Part shown: positions 26,093-34,695 of the stretch, piece by piece
How the letters are laid out: every line of letters starts with the position of its first letter
Position numbering within the stretch: the first letter of the stretch is position 1
NCBI RefSeq assembly: GCF_000300275.1
Contig: NZ_AMRN01000011.1
Location: 62,001-126,000 of the forward strand
DNA: 64,000 nucleotides
Direction: 5' to 3'
DNA from: Thalassospira profundimaris WP0211
GTDB taxonomy: Bacteria; Pseudomonadota; Alphaproteobacteria; Rhodospirillales; Thalassospiraceae
The notes under the pieces: generated by a model
Seen by the model: the letters and a program-made list of their open reading frames with translations, nothing else
Databases searched by the model: none
Told to the model about the DNA's origin: nothing
Made by a program: the position numbers and the translations under genes

Positions 26093-27220
26093 GTCAATGA
26101 AGACGGCGGCTTGCAGTTTATCACGGCCATAACGCGCCATCAGATCAAACTCGTGACGCAGGATCGGCACAGACAGACAGTCGCTGCCGGTATAGGGTTC
26201 ATGGTCTTCGCCAATATCGGGATCGCTGACATAGACAAACCGGACATCAAAGCCCGAAACCACCACCCAATGGGGGATTTTATCGCCATAAATGCGGTAT
26301 TGGCTGATCAGGACCAGTGCCATTTTGCCCTGTTTGGTGCGTTCTTCGATCTCGGCAATGCCAAACGGGCCGGTCGTGACCGAAATACCGGCATCGAGTG
26401 CCTGACGGGCAAAGTCGTAATGGACCAGTTCGACCACTTCGCGGTTTTTCGGTTTGCGCACGGTATCAACGAATAGCGGCCCGTCCCGGCTGCTCAGCAC
26501 TTCGACATCAAAGCCGCGCTTGTGCGCCGCCAACGCCAAACCCAGCGGGCCACAGCCGCCATGGCCAGATGTCATGAAAATCGTGGTGGCTTCGCGCCAC
26601 AGCGCGATCTCAAGATTACGATCAAGTTCGATATCATCGTCCAGCGCATTCATCGCCATCATCAGGGCCGCCGGACCACAGGTAAATGGCAGGGTCTGGT
26701 GATAGAAATGGATGGGCGATGGCAAATGCATGGCATTGGGAACCAATACCTTTTCCATGCGTAGCGCATTGGAATGATCGGGATAATAGTCCGGATAAAG
26801 TGCAAATTCGCGATATCCGACTGCCTTGAAAAGCCGGATCGCATCCTTGTTTTTCTGGCTGACTTCAAGGCGCAGGATCGGTGTGCCAAAATCAAGGCTG
26901 AGTTCTTCGGCCCGTTCAATCAGGGCATGGCCAATCCCCTGCCCGCGCTGATCAGGTGACACCGCCATCGAATACAGGCGTGCGAGTGCGACGTTGCTGC
27001 GAAAAATCACCAGCGCGTAGCCAACAACAACGCCCCCGTCCTTGGTGGTTTCCGCCACAGTCAGACGCGCGGTTTCACTGCCGACGAAACGTTTGAAGGC
27101 ACGCCGGGTCAGTCGGTCGACTTCAAAGGACCGGTTTTCAATCTCGCACAGGGCGTCGAGATCATCGCTCTTTGCCAGTCGAAATCTGATGTTGGAAAGT
27201 TGGTCTGCGTTTGACGTCAT
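26078..27220 (-). CDS. GNAT acetyltransferase fused to C39-like cysteine peptidase
   Basis: From ATG 27220 the protein is 380 residues (further in-frame starts reach 27301). A GNAT domain occupies about the first 155 residues, with RLYSMAVSPDQRGQGIGHALIERAEE. The second half is a C39-like papain-fold peptidase: catalytic Cys in FTCGPAALMMAMNAL, His in KIPHWVVVSGFD and Asp in YVSDPDIGED. All three catalytic residues are present, so it is probably active. It converges on the GNAT-RimK gene, its usual genomic partner. The pair may build and then trim or hydrolyse a peptide or isopeptide-linked product; that is inference. Confidence 0.88.
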   Translation of the reverse strand: MTSNADQLSNIRFRLAKSDDLDALCEIENRSFEVDRLTRRAFKRFVGSETARLTVAETTKDGGVVVGYALVIFRSNVALARLYSMAVSPDQRGQGIGHALIERAEELSLDFGTPILRLEVSQKNKDAIRLFKAVGYREFALYPDYYPDHSNALRMEKVLVPNAMHLPSPIHFYHQTLPFTCGPAALMMAMNALDDDIELDRNLEIALWREATTIFMTSGHGGCGPLGLALAAHKRGFDVEVLSSRDGPLFVDTVRKPKNREVVELVHYDFARQALDAGISVTTGPFGIAEIEERTKQGKMALVLISQYRIYGDKIPHWVVVSGFDVRFVYVSDPDIGEDHEPYTGSDCLSVPILRHEFDLMARYGRDKLQAAVFIDKKAG

Positions 27221-27366
27221 ACCGGTGCCACTTGATAAAACCATGCCAGATACAGCATGCGCGGACATATCGTCATGAAACGCACAAAAGGAATAGTGCA
27301 ATTTATGCGATGCTCACTGCGTTTTTTGCACAGCAACGCACCGCATAACGTGCAAATTCAAACGGC

Positions 27367-27780
27367 TTAGCCGCGTGCTGCAATCCGTGGTGCCAGCGGT
27401 GCCATATCATAGCCGGCCTCCGCCGCGGCCTTGACGATATCGCCAACCTGCATCTGCCCGGCATTGGCCAACGACCACAGGATGGTGCAGCGTGTACCAC
27501 TGCGGCAATAGGCAAAGATGGGCTTTTCGGCGGCGGCCAAATTGGCTGCAAAGGCATCCGCATCCGCGTCCGACACATTGCCACTTGCAACAGGCTGGAA
27601 GATCGCCTTCATACCGGCAGCCTCGGCCTTGGCGGCGACTTCGGAAAATGACGGCTGCCCGGGATCTTCGCCATCCGGGCGGTTGCAAATGATGGTTTTG
27701 AAACCGGCCGCAGCGATTTCGTCAATCGCAGCAAGCGGCATTTGCGGGGATACAGTCAGTTCATCACTCAGGCGTTTCAT
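27367..27780 (-). CDS. TIGR01244-type sulfurtransferase/phosphatase-like protein
   Basis: From ATG 27780 (GGAAT upstream) the protein is 137 residues. The signature FAYCRSGTRCTILWSLA is a CX5R active-site loop as in dual-specificity phosphatases and in the Blh N-terminal domain (beta-lactamase-like hydrolase of the BigR operon). Related proteins take part in sulfide/persulfide handling. The DUF2892 membrane protein gene lies just upstream on the same strand, a combination also seen in sulfur-detoxification operons. No BigR-like repressor is present here. Confidence 0.85.
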   Translation of the reverse strand: MKRLSDELTVSPQMPLAAIDEIAAAGFKTIICNRPDGEDPGQPSFSEVAAKAEAAGMKAIFQPVASGNVSDADADAFAANLAAAEKPIFAYCRSGTRCTILWSLANAGQMQVGDIVKAAAEAGYDMAPLAPRIAARG

Positions 27781-27937
27781 TTTTATATTCCGTTCGTCGT
27801 TGCTGGTCGCCGTGCCCACGTGTGGGCATCAACAGCACGTCTATCCAACATACCGCAGAGATCTACGGACGCCAGCATAACGTTCAAACAACAACAGATC
27901 GAACGGAATATTCCGGTTTCAAACGCCGTTTATTACC

Positions 27938-28162
27938 TTATTTGGAAAGCGGACAGGTCCGCAGGCCAAACAACATGTAAAGCGGGCAGAAACGCAGTGC
28001 CGCAGTCGCCAACATGACAACACCGGCAGCAATCATCACCCAGCCATAAATGCCAAACGCCATGCCACCACCTTCGGGCGCGGCCGAAACAAACGGAATG
28101 GCCAGCAAGACAACACCGGCAATCGCACGGACAACACGGTCCAGGGTTCCAACATTCGCCAT
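27938..28162 (-). CDS. DUF2892 (YgaP-like) inner membrane protein
   Basis: ATG 28162 has a perfect AGGAGG site and yields 74 residues. The pattern is two hydrophobic segments (IAGVVLLAIPFVSA; GWVMIAAGVVMLATAAL) and the family's conserved tail CPLYMLFGLRTCPLSK with two Cys, as in the membrane part of rhodanese YgaP. It probably supports sulfur or persulfide traffic with the downstream TIGR01244 gene. Confidence 0.9.
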   Translation of the reverse strand: MANVGTLDRVVRAIAGVVLLAIPFVSAAPEGGGMAFGIYGWVMIAAGVVMLATAALRFCPLYMLFGLRTCPLSK

Positions 28163-28359
28163 AACTTCCTCCTTGGGAAAAGCTCTGATGGAATGATTTA
28201 TAACATTATAATCCAATCGATTACTTTGATACTTATCAATCGTCTGCATGCAGATCGGTACTTTGGCGGATGCCCTATTTCGTGGCTTGCCCAATGGTTG
28301 CGAGCATGCCAAAAGTTCAAAATCCAAATGATATCAAGCTCCTCAGGAAACGCGCAGAT

Positions 28360-29082
28360 ATGAGCAACACCGCAAAAGCCGTTCCGGATTTTCCGTCATG
28401 GCGTCAAACCAATCCGAATGGTGTGTTTTCAGATTGGCTGAAGGCAGCCTGTGCGGATCAATGGCGTGCGGTAACCCACCATGTCTTTACCGATGCCTGG
28501 GGTGATGCCGCGCTTCCCAAGGCCAATCTTGAAAATTATCTTATTCAGGATCACCGGTTTATTGATCGGTTTGTTGCCCTGCTGGCCGCAGCCGTATCGC
28601 GTGCACCAAGCCTGAAGGATCGCATTCCGGGGTGTCAGTTCCTTGCCCTGGTCACGGGCGAAGAAAACACCTATTTCGAACGATCCTTTGCCGCCCTTGG
28701 CGTATCCGATGATGCACGTGAAAACATGCCGGACTGGCCAGCAACAGCAGCGTTCAAGCAGCTTATGAAAGACGCCACGGACAGCAACAGTTACGCCAAT
28801 ATGCTGGCCGTTCTGGCCGTTGCCGAGGGCACCTATCTTGGCTGGGCGGATCGGGTCAACAAGGCCATCGCCAAACGCCCCGATGATTTCTGGTACGCCG
28901 AATGGATTGATCTGCATATCGGGGTGTATTTTGAAAGTGTGGTTGCCTATCTGAATAGCCAACTGGATCAGGTTGGACCTTCACTGTCAGATGAAGACCG
29001 CGCCGAATGCCTGTCCTATTTCAAACGTGCAACCGATCTTGAATGTCAGTTCTTTGATACGGCATGGGGACCACAAGAATGA
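28360..29082 (+). CDS. tenA: TenA family thiaminase-II-like protein
   Basis: From ATG 28360 (AGGAAA upstream) the protein is 240 residues, all-helical, with the TenA motif LENYLIQDHRFIDRFVALLA. The position that holds the nucleophilic Cys in classical TenA reads as AVAEGTYLGWA, with no Cys, so this is probably a TenA_E-type protein, in which a Glu is used. Such proteins act in thiamin pyrimidine salvage or related hydrolyses. There is no recognizable TPP riboswitch upstream. The stop overlaps the next gene's ATG by 4 bases. Confidence 0.85.
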   Translation: MSNTAKAVPDFPSWRQTNPNGVFSDWLKAACADQWRAVTHHVFTDAWGDAALPKANLENYLIQDHRFIDRFVALLAAAVSRAPSLKDRIPGCQFLALVTGEENTYFERSFAALGVSDDARENMPDWPATAAFKQLMKDATDSNSYANMLAVLAVAEGTYLGWADRVNKAIAKRPDDFWYAEWIDLHIGVYFESVVAYLNSQLDQVGPSLSDEDRAECLSYFKRATDLECQFFDTAWGPQE

Positions 29083-29561
29083 TCACAATTCGTCCGTTTG
29101 CGGACAGTGATGCCAAGGCCCTGGTCGAGATTTACCGCCACTCCGTTACGGAAATCGGCCCCAATGCCTATAATCCCGAACAGGTTGCCGTGTGGGCAAA
29201 GCTTCTGCCGACGCCGGAACGGTTTATCGAAATCATGACAGATGGACGGTTCAGTCTGGTCGCGGTTGATAACAATGATCAGGTTGTCGCATTTGGCGAT
29301 GTCGAGGCAGATGGCCATATCGGGTTTCTGTATGCCCTGCCCGATTTTGCGGGCAAAGGCATTGTGACAAAGCTGTACGACGCACTTGAAGCGCACGCGC
29401 GCAAACAGGATATCGGCAAGCTTTATTCCGAGGCGAGTGAATTTGCCAAATCCTTCCTGCTTAAACAGGGCTTTAGCGTTGTGGAGCGTCGCGATTTTGA
29501 AGTGGCCGGCGTACCCATCCACAATTACGCGGTTGAAAAGCGCCTGCGGGCGCCGCGCTGA
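29079..29561 (+). CDS. GNAT N-acetyltransferase
   Basis: ATG 29079 overlaps the tenA stop as ATGA; the protein is 160 residues. The GNAT pattern is seen in ITIRPFADSDAKALVEIYRHSV, FLYALPDFAGKGIVTKLYDALE and the C-terminal FAKSFLLKQGFSVVERRDFE helix-strand. Coupling to tenA suggests the acetylated molecule may be related to thiamin fragments, but this rests only on the operon. Confidence 0.85.
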   Translation: MITIRPFADSDAKALVEIYRHSVTEIGPNAYNPEQVAVWAKLLPTPERFIEIMTDGRFSLVAVDNNDQVVAFGDVEADGHIGFLYALPDFAGKGIVTKLYDALEAHARKQDIGKLYSEASEFAKSFLLKQGFSVVERRDFEVAGVPIHNYAVEKRLRAPR

Positions 29562-29583
29562 ACCAAATCACCGCATCAAACAC

Positions 29584-29613
29584 AAAAAAGGCTGCCATCC
29601 GGCAGCCTTTTTC
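29584..29613. terminator. bidirectional terminator
   Basis: AAAGGCTGCC (29587-29596) pairs with GGCAGCCTTT (29601-29610). It serves the tenA-GNAT operon and, in the other direction, pcaB. Confidence 0.9.
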
Positions 29614-30951
29614 CTAGTCGCGCAAGCCACGCTTGGCGGCCCCCAAAACACGATCGATAAACACATCCGACTGCCCGATATAGTTTGCCGGGTTACGGAT
29701 ATGTGCCCAATCCACCGGGGCGTCAGTCAGTTTTGGCAATTCATCAAACAGGTTCGATGCGTTTTCTGCCGACTTGGCGATGGCATCTTTGACCAGTTTT
29801 TCCGCGGCATCGCGGCCAAGGTGATCGGCCAGCGCAAATGTTGCGGCCTCTGCCAACATCGCCCCGCGTGACAGTTCAAGGTTTTCGGCCATGCGGTCTG
29901 CATTGATTTTAAGATCCGGCACCATATCAACCGCCTGCGCAAGTGCCGCACCGGTTGCGGTAATGATCTGTGGTAGCGTCAACCATTCCAGAAGCCAGCT
30001 TGCCCCGCTTCGTTCATGATCGTGCAGCTGCGCCTGGGCAAAGGTACCCAGCAGCCCGGCATTGAAACGTGCCAGTGTCACCAGCATTTCCGCCTGCACC
30101 GGATTGGATTTGTGCGGCATGGTCGATGACCCGCCGCCCTTGCCCGGTTGAACCTCGGCAATTTCGGACTGGGCCAGCAGAACCAAGTCCTGCCCCATCT
30201 TGCCAAGTGCGCCGGTTAACGCTGTTAACTGGCTTGCGAAATCAACAAGAACGTCACGCTGCGCATGCCAGGGCATATCGGCAAGCGGAAGATCAAGTTC
30301 TTCGGAAAGATTGCTTTCGACGTCTGCGGCCTTCACCCCGATCGAGGCCAATGTACCTGCAGCCCCGCCAAACGAAATCCGCAACAAATCTGATGACAGG
30401 CTGTCAATCCGGTGATCAATCCGCACAAGCGGTGCGAGCCATCCGGCAGCCTTAAGACCAAAGGTGGTGGGTACAGCCTGTTGGGATCGCGTCCGCCCAA
30501 TCATTACCGTTGTGCGATGGGTGTCGGCATGGGCCGACAGCGCCTTGGCCAGTTTACGAATGCGGCGACGGATAATCGCAACCGCATCACGCAGCTGCAG
30601 GACAAGTGCGCTATCAACCACATCCTGGCTGGTGGCGCCAAAATGGACATAGCGCGCATCTTCACCGCCAATTTCCGCCTTGAGCGCCTTAACAAGGGCC
30701 GGTACAGGCACACCGGCACTGGCCGTTCCTGATGCAAGGCTTGCCGGATCGGGCGTAAAATCACGGCAGACTTCGGCAATGCGGGTGGCACTTTTTTCGG
30801 GGATCACACCTGCGCGCGCCTCGGCCGCGGCAAGGGCCGATTCAAAAAGCAGCATGGATGCAATCTGTGCCCGGTCATCAAACAGGGCCGCGATCTCCGG
30901 ATCGGAAAACAGATTTCCAAGCAGGGCAGAGTCAAAGGGCGAAACGCTCAT
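29614..30951 (-). CDS. pcaB: 3-carboxy-cis,cis-muconate cycloisomerase
   Basis: The 445-residue protein is a fumarase/aspartase superfamily member with HFGATSQDVVDSALVLQLRD and the signature GGGSSTMPHKSNPVQAEM. In the protocatechuate branch it converts 3-carboxymuconate to 4-carboxymuconolactone. It is the last pca gene on this strand and is separated from pcaF by a terminator hairpin, so it may have a separate promoter in the 145-base gap or depend on readthrough. Confidence 0.95.
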   Translation of the reverse strand: MSVSPFDSALLGNLFSDPEIAALFDDRAQIASMLLFESALAAAEARAGVIPEKSATRIAEVCRDFTPDPASLASGTASAGVPVPALVKALKAEIGGEDARYVHFGATSQDVVDSALVLQLRDAVAIIRRRIRKLAKALSAHADTHRTTVMIGRTRSQQAVPTTFGLKAAGWLAPLVRIDHRIDSLSSDLLRISFGGAAGTLASIGVKAADVESNLSEELDLPLADMPWHAQRDVLVDFASQLTALTGALGKMGQDLVLLAQSEIAEVQPGKGGGSSTMPHKSNPVQAEMLVTLARFNAGLLGTFAQAQLHDHERSGASWLLEWLTLPQIITATGAALAQAVDMVPDLKINADRMAENLELSRGAMLAEAATFALADHLGRDAAEKLVKDAIAKSAENASNLFDELPKLTDAPVDWAHIRNPANYIGQSDVFIDRVLGAAKRGLRD

Positions 30952-31030
30952 CAGGGTTCATCCACCGTTCAAACAGGTGTGAAATCAAGTCGATAGTGTC
31001 GCGCCAGCAACCATATTGGTCAATAACGCA

Positions 31031-31075
31031 AAAAGAAGCCCCTGCCCGTCAACCGGCACAGGGGCACCTTTTTCA
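31031..31075 (-). terminator. terminator between pcaF and pcaB
   Basis: GCCCCTG (31038-31044) pairs with CAGGGGC (31059-31065). On the minus strand it is followed by TTCTTTTTG. It would end most transcripts of pcaDCHGIJF before pcaB. Confidence 0.8.
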
Positions 31076-31095
31076 AGATCAATCAGCCATCAGCC

Positions 31096-32301
31096 TTAAA
31101 CAGCTTCAAGCGCAATCGCGATACCCTGACCGACACCAATGCACATGGTCGCCAGTGCACGCTTGCCACCAGAACGTTTCATCTGAAGCGCAGCCGTGCC
31201 CGTGATACGTGCACCCGACATACCCAACGGATGACCAAGGGCAATCGCACCACCATTCGGGTTCACACGCGCATCGTCATCGGCAATGCCAAGATCACGA
31301 AGCGTTGCAAGCCCCTGGGATGCAAAGGCTTCGTTGAGTTCGATCACGTCAAGCTGCTCTGTCGACCAGCCAAGACGTGCGAGAAGTTTTTTCGATGCCG
31401 GTGCCGGGCCAAAGCCCATGATGCGCGGTGCAACACCCGCAGTCGCACCACCAACCACCCGTGCAATCGGGGTCAGGCCGTATTTCTTGACCGCTGCCTC
31501 GGACGCGATGATCAAGGCCGCAGCCCCGTCATTGACACCCGATGCGTTGCCAGCCGTAACCGAGCCGCCTTCGCGGAAAGGGGTCGGCAATTTGGCAAGC
31601 TTTTCGGCCGTGGTGCCCGGACGCGGATGTTCATCCTTGTCCACGACAATGGCATCGCCTTTACGCTGCGGGATGGTGACCGGGGTAATTTCCTCGCCCA
31701 GATTACCATTTTCCTGTGCGGCGACCGCCTTGTCCTGCGACCGGGCGGCAAAGGTATCCTGATCTTCGCGGGAAATATTGAAGTCCTCGGCAACGTTTTC
31801 GCCGGTTTCGGGCATGGAATCCACGCCGTACTGTTTCTTCATCACCGGGTTTACGAACCGCCAGCCGATGGTGGTGTCATAAATTTCCGCATTGCGCGAA
31901 AATGCCGACGTCGCCTTTGGCATGACAAACGGCGCACGTGACATGCTTTCAACGCCACCAGCAATCATCAGATCGGCTTCGCCCGATTTGATCGCACGCG
32001 CGGCCATAATGATCGCATCCATGCCCGAACCGCACAGACGGTTGACCGTGGTTCCGGTCACTGTTTCCGGAAGCCCTGCCAGAAGCGAAGACATACGCGC
32101 AACGTTACGGTTATCTTCACCAGCCTGGTTGGCACAGCCAAAGATGACATCATCAACAGCGGCAAAATCCAGATCCGGATTACGGTCGATCAGCGCCTTG
32201 AGCGGAACAGCGCCAAGATCATCGGCGCGCACCTGCGACAGGCTGCCGCCAAAGCGGCCAATCGGGGTGCGGATATAATCGCAAATATATGCGTCAGCCA
32301 T
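31096..32301 (-). CDS. pcaF: 3-oxoadipyl-CoA thiolase
   Basis: A 401-residue thiolase with the acylated Cys in TTVNRLCGSGMDAI, the base His in NPNGGAIALGHPLGMSGAR and the second Cys in ATMCIGVGQG. The N-terminus AYICDYIRTPIGRFGGSLS and position after pcaIJ specify the beta-ketoadipyl-CoA thiolase, giving succinyl-CoA and acetyl-CoA. It is 23 bases downstream of pcaJ. Confidence 0.95.
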   Translation of the reverse strand: MADAYICDYIRTPIGRFGGSLSQVRADDLGAVPLKALIDRNPDLDFAAVDDVIFGCANQAGEDNRNVARMSSLLAGLPETVTGTTVNRLCGSGMDAIIMAARAIKSGEADLMIAGGVESMSRAPFVMPKATSAFSRNAEIYDTTIGWRFVNPVMKKQYGVDSMPETGENVAEDFNISREDQDTFAARSQDKAVAAQENGNLGEEITPVTIPQRKGDAIVVDKDEHPRPGTTAEKLAKLPTPFREGGSVTAGNASGVNDGAAALIIASEAAVKKYGLTPIARVVGGATAGVAPRIMGFGPAPASKKLLARLGWSTEQLDVIELNEAFASQGLATLRDLGIADDDARVNPNGGAIALGHPLGMSGARITGTAALQMKRSGGKRALATMCIGVGQGIAIALEAV

Positions 32302-32324
32302 TTCTAAGATCCTTATTATTGCTC

Positions 32325-33098
32325 TTACTGCTGGTCCCCGTGGGCCTTGGCGGTACGAGCATGCAGTTCACGCAGAACCTGTAATTCTTTCTCGGACGGG
32401 ATCGCAGTTTCGGCGACTTCGTCGGCAAACTCAACATCCCAACCGGTATTTTCGATGATTTCTTCACGGGTTACGCCCGGATGGATCGAGGTCACAACGA
32501 ATTGCTTGCCCACCGGATGCGGTTCCATGATGCAAAGATCCGTGATCAGACGCGAAGGACCTTTGGTATCAACGCCATAAGATGCACGATCATTGCCACC
32601 CTTGCCGTGACCAAGCGATGTCACGAAATCGATCTTTTCAACAAAGCCACGTTTGCTTTGCTTCATCACCAAAAAGACTTCGCCACAGCTGGTCGCGATT
32701 TCCGGCGCACCGCCGCCGCCCGGCAGGCGGACTTTGGGGTTGTCGTAATCACCGATCACGGTGGTGTTGATGTTGCCATACTTGTCAAGCTGGGCCGCAC
32801 CAAGGAAGCCAACCGAAATCTTGCCACCCTGAAGCCAGTAACGGAACATTTCCGGCACGGCGACGGTGTTCACAGCGGTTTCGCACAGCTCGCCATCACC
32901 AATCGACAGCGGCAGAACATCGGGTTTGGTCCCGATCGTGCCACTTTCATAAATAAGGGTAATGTCCGGCGCATGGGTCAGACGTGCCAAGTTGCACGCG
33001 GCCGACGGCATCCCGATGCCAACAAAGCACACATCGTCATTCTTAAGCGCGCGTGCGGCGGATACCGTCATCATTTCAGTCGGGGTATATTCAACCAT
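32325..33098 (-). CDS. pcaJ: 3-oxoadipate CoA-transferase, beta subunit
   Basis: This 257-residue subunit carries the catalytic Glu in LIYESGTIGTKPDVLP and the GGGGAPEIATSCGEVF segment of class I CoA-transferases. It transfers CoA from succinyl-CoA to 3-oxoadipate together with PcaI, encoded 14 bases upstream. A strong GGAGGAA site precedes the ATG. Confidence 0.93.
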   Translation of the reverse strand: MVEYTPTEMMTVSAARALKNDDVCFVGIGMPSAACNLARLTHAPDITLIYESGTIGTKPDVLPLSIGDGELCETAVNTVAVPEMFRYWLQGGKISVGFLGAAQLDKYGNINTTVIGDYDNPKVRLPGGGGAPEIATSCGEVFLVMKQSKRGFVEKIDFVTSLGHGKGGNDRASYGVDTKGPSRLITDLCIMEPHPVGKQFVVTSIHPGVTREEIIENTGWDVEFADEVAETAIPSEKELQVLRELHARTAKAHGDQQ

Positions 33099-33112
33099 GA
33101 TTTTTCCTCCGC

Positions 33113-33967
33113 TTAGCCTTTGTTTGCTTCACGCTTGGCCGCGAAATCTTCGGGACCGCCATTAATGACATGCTCTTCGAGCCAGGCCTGGAACGTTTCG
33201 CGATCACGTGCAATCGGATCCCATGCCTTATAGAACGCGTTGTCGCGCTTATAATATCCTTGGGCGTAGGACGGATGCGCCCCACCCGGCACTTCAACAA
33301 TAGCAGTCACCGCCCAGTTCGGCAGCATCACGGCATTGGGCGAAATATCGCCGAAATCATCAACAATCTCTTCGACAGTGATGATGGATTTCTTCGCGGC
33401 CAGAACGGCTTCTTTCTGAACACCGACAATGCCTTCAAACAGGACGTCGCCCTTTTTGTTGGCTTTCTGGGCATGCACCACGGTGACATCCGGGCGGATC
33501 GCCGGAACAGCGGCCAGGCTTTCGCCAGTGAACGGGCACTCGATGAATTTGATGTTCGGGTTTACGCGCGGCAGTTCCGCCCCGCGATAGCCCTTGAATA
33601 CCGCACAAGGCAGGCCAGCAGCACCCGCGTCATAGGCATTGGCCATCGCCGCGTGGCTGTGTTCTTCAATCTCAAGCTTGGTCGGCCAGCTTTTTTCATA
33701 GGCATCGCGCAGACGGTGCAACGAGCCAACACCGGGGTTACCGCCCCAGGAAAAGATCAGTTTCTTGGCACAACCGGCCCCGATCAACTGATCATAGATC
33801 ACATCAGGCGTCATGCGGACCAAGGTCAGGTTCTTGATGCCCTGACGGATAATCTCGTGCCCTGCGGCGTGCGGGATCAGATGGGTAAAGCCTTCCATCG
33901 AGATGGTGTCGCCATCCTTAACGCAGGATGCGACGGCCTCTTTAAGCGACATGAAACGTGCAACCAC
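33113..33967 (-). CDS. pcaI: 3-oxoadipate CoA-transferase, alpha subunit
   Basis: A 284-residue class I CoA-transferase alpha subunit with SMEGFTHLIPHAAGHEIIRQG and SWGGNPGVGSLHRLRDAYE. GTG 33967 with AGGAG seven bases upstream is the best start; an internal ATG five codons later is the alternative. The longer length (about 285 residues against 230 in Pseudomonas PcaI) is typical of the actinobacterial and alphaproteobacterial type. It lies 137 bases after pcaG, across a strong stem-loop. Confidence 0.92.
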   Translation of the reverse strand: MVARFMSLKEAVASCVKDGDTISMEGFTHLIPHAAGHEIIRQGIKNLTLVRMTPDVIYDQLIGAGCAKKLIFSWGGNPGVGSLHRLRDAYEKSWPTKLEIEEHSHAAMANAYDAGAAGLPCAVFKGYRGAELPRVNPNIKFIECPFTGESLAAVPAIRPDVTVVHAQKANKKGDVLFEGIVGVQKEAVLAAKKSIITVEEIVDDFGDISPNAVMLPNWAVTAIVEVPGGAHPSYAQGYYKRDNAFYKAWDPIARDRETFQAWLEEHVINGGPEDFAAKREANKG

Positions 33968-34043
33968 GGCAAAACTCCTGTGGCATCAATCCAAAACATT
34001 AGAAACGCGGGGCAATTGCCCCGGTAGTGCAGGAAATTAAGGT

Positions 34044-34092
34044 CGATGGCTGCGACCGCCGGCTTTCCCCAAAGCAGCGGACGCAGCCATCG
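34044..34092 (-). terminator. strong stem-loop between pcaG and pcaI
   Basis: CGATGGCTGCG (34044-34054) pairs perfectly with CGCAGCCATCG (34082-34092). No clear T-run follows on the minus strand. It may be a processing, partial termination or stability element that changes the ratio of dioxygenase to CoA-transferase. A shorter hairpin, GGGGCAATTGCCCC, lies at 34008-34021. Confidence 0.55.
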
Positions 34093-34104
34093 GGCCAGAT
34101 CGAC

Positions 34105-34692
34105 TTACACGTCGAAGAACACGGTTTCAGCATTCCCCTGCATGTGAATATCGATCCGGTATTCAATCCCCGTCGGGGTTTCGACACGCTTGGCAATCAG
34201 GGTGTCGCGACGATCTGCTGGCACCGACTGCAAAACAGGGTCCTTGGCATTCAGATCCGCCTCATCGTCGAAGTAAAAACGGGTAAAGGCGTGAACCAGC
34301 ATGCCGCGCATAAAGACGATGACGTTAACAAACGGCGCCTCGGCATCGGCGACAACACCTGGCTTTACCGTATCAAACCAAAAGCGCAGCTTGGCATCCG
34401 TGCCGGTACCGCAACGGCCAAGCCCGCGGAAACCGGTATCAGCCACGTCAATCGGCTTTTCGTTGTAATGACCGTCGGCATCGGCCTGCCAGATTTCGAT
34501 CATCGCATCGTTGACCGGGTTGCCATCGCCATCAAAGACGGTACCGGTGATGCGAATATGTTCGCCCTTGGCATCCGGGCCGGCAACGGTCGGATCGGCG
34601 ATGTCGGTAAAGTCGTATGCGTACTGGCCTGCGGTCAAGCCATAGGCGAAATACGGACCAACCGTCTGTGAGGGGGTTTCACCATAAGCCAT
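34105..34692 (-). CDS. pcaG: protocatechuate 3,4-dioxygenase, alpha subunit
   Basis: The 195-residue protein begins TPSQTVGPYFAYGL, the intradiol dioxygenase alpha-chain signature, and has ITGTVFDGDGNPVNDAMIEIWQADADG and GFRGLGRCGT. The alpha chain lacks the iron ligands and pairs with PcaH, encoded 3 bases upstream. The complex opens protocatechuate to 3-carboxy-cis,cis-muconate. Confidence 0.95.
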   Translation of the reverse strand: MAYGETPSQTVGPYFAYGLTAGQYAYDFTDIADPTVAGPDAKGEHIRITGTVFDGDGNPVNDAMIEIWQADADGHYNEKPIDVADTGFRGLGRCGTGTDAKLRFWFDTVKPGVVADAEAPFVNVIVFMRGMLVHAFTRFYFDDEADLNAKDPVLQSVPADRRDTLIAKRVETPTGIEYRIDIHMQGNAETVFFDV

Positions 34693-34695
34693 GAC

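Noticed and set aside
28163-28359. TPP riboswitch before tenA
   Set aside because: The conserved CUGAGA and related core segments of the thi-box are not present.
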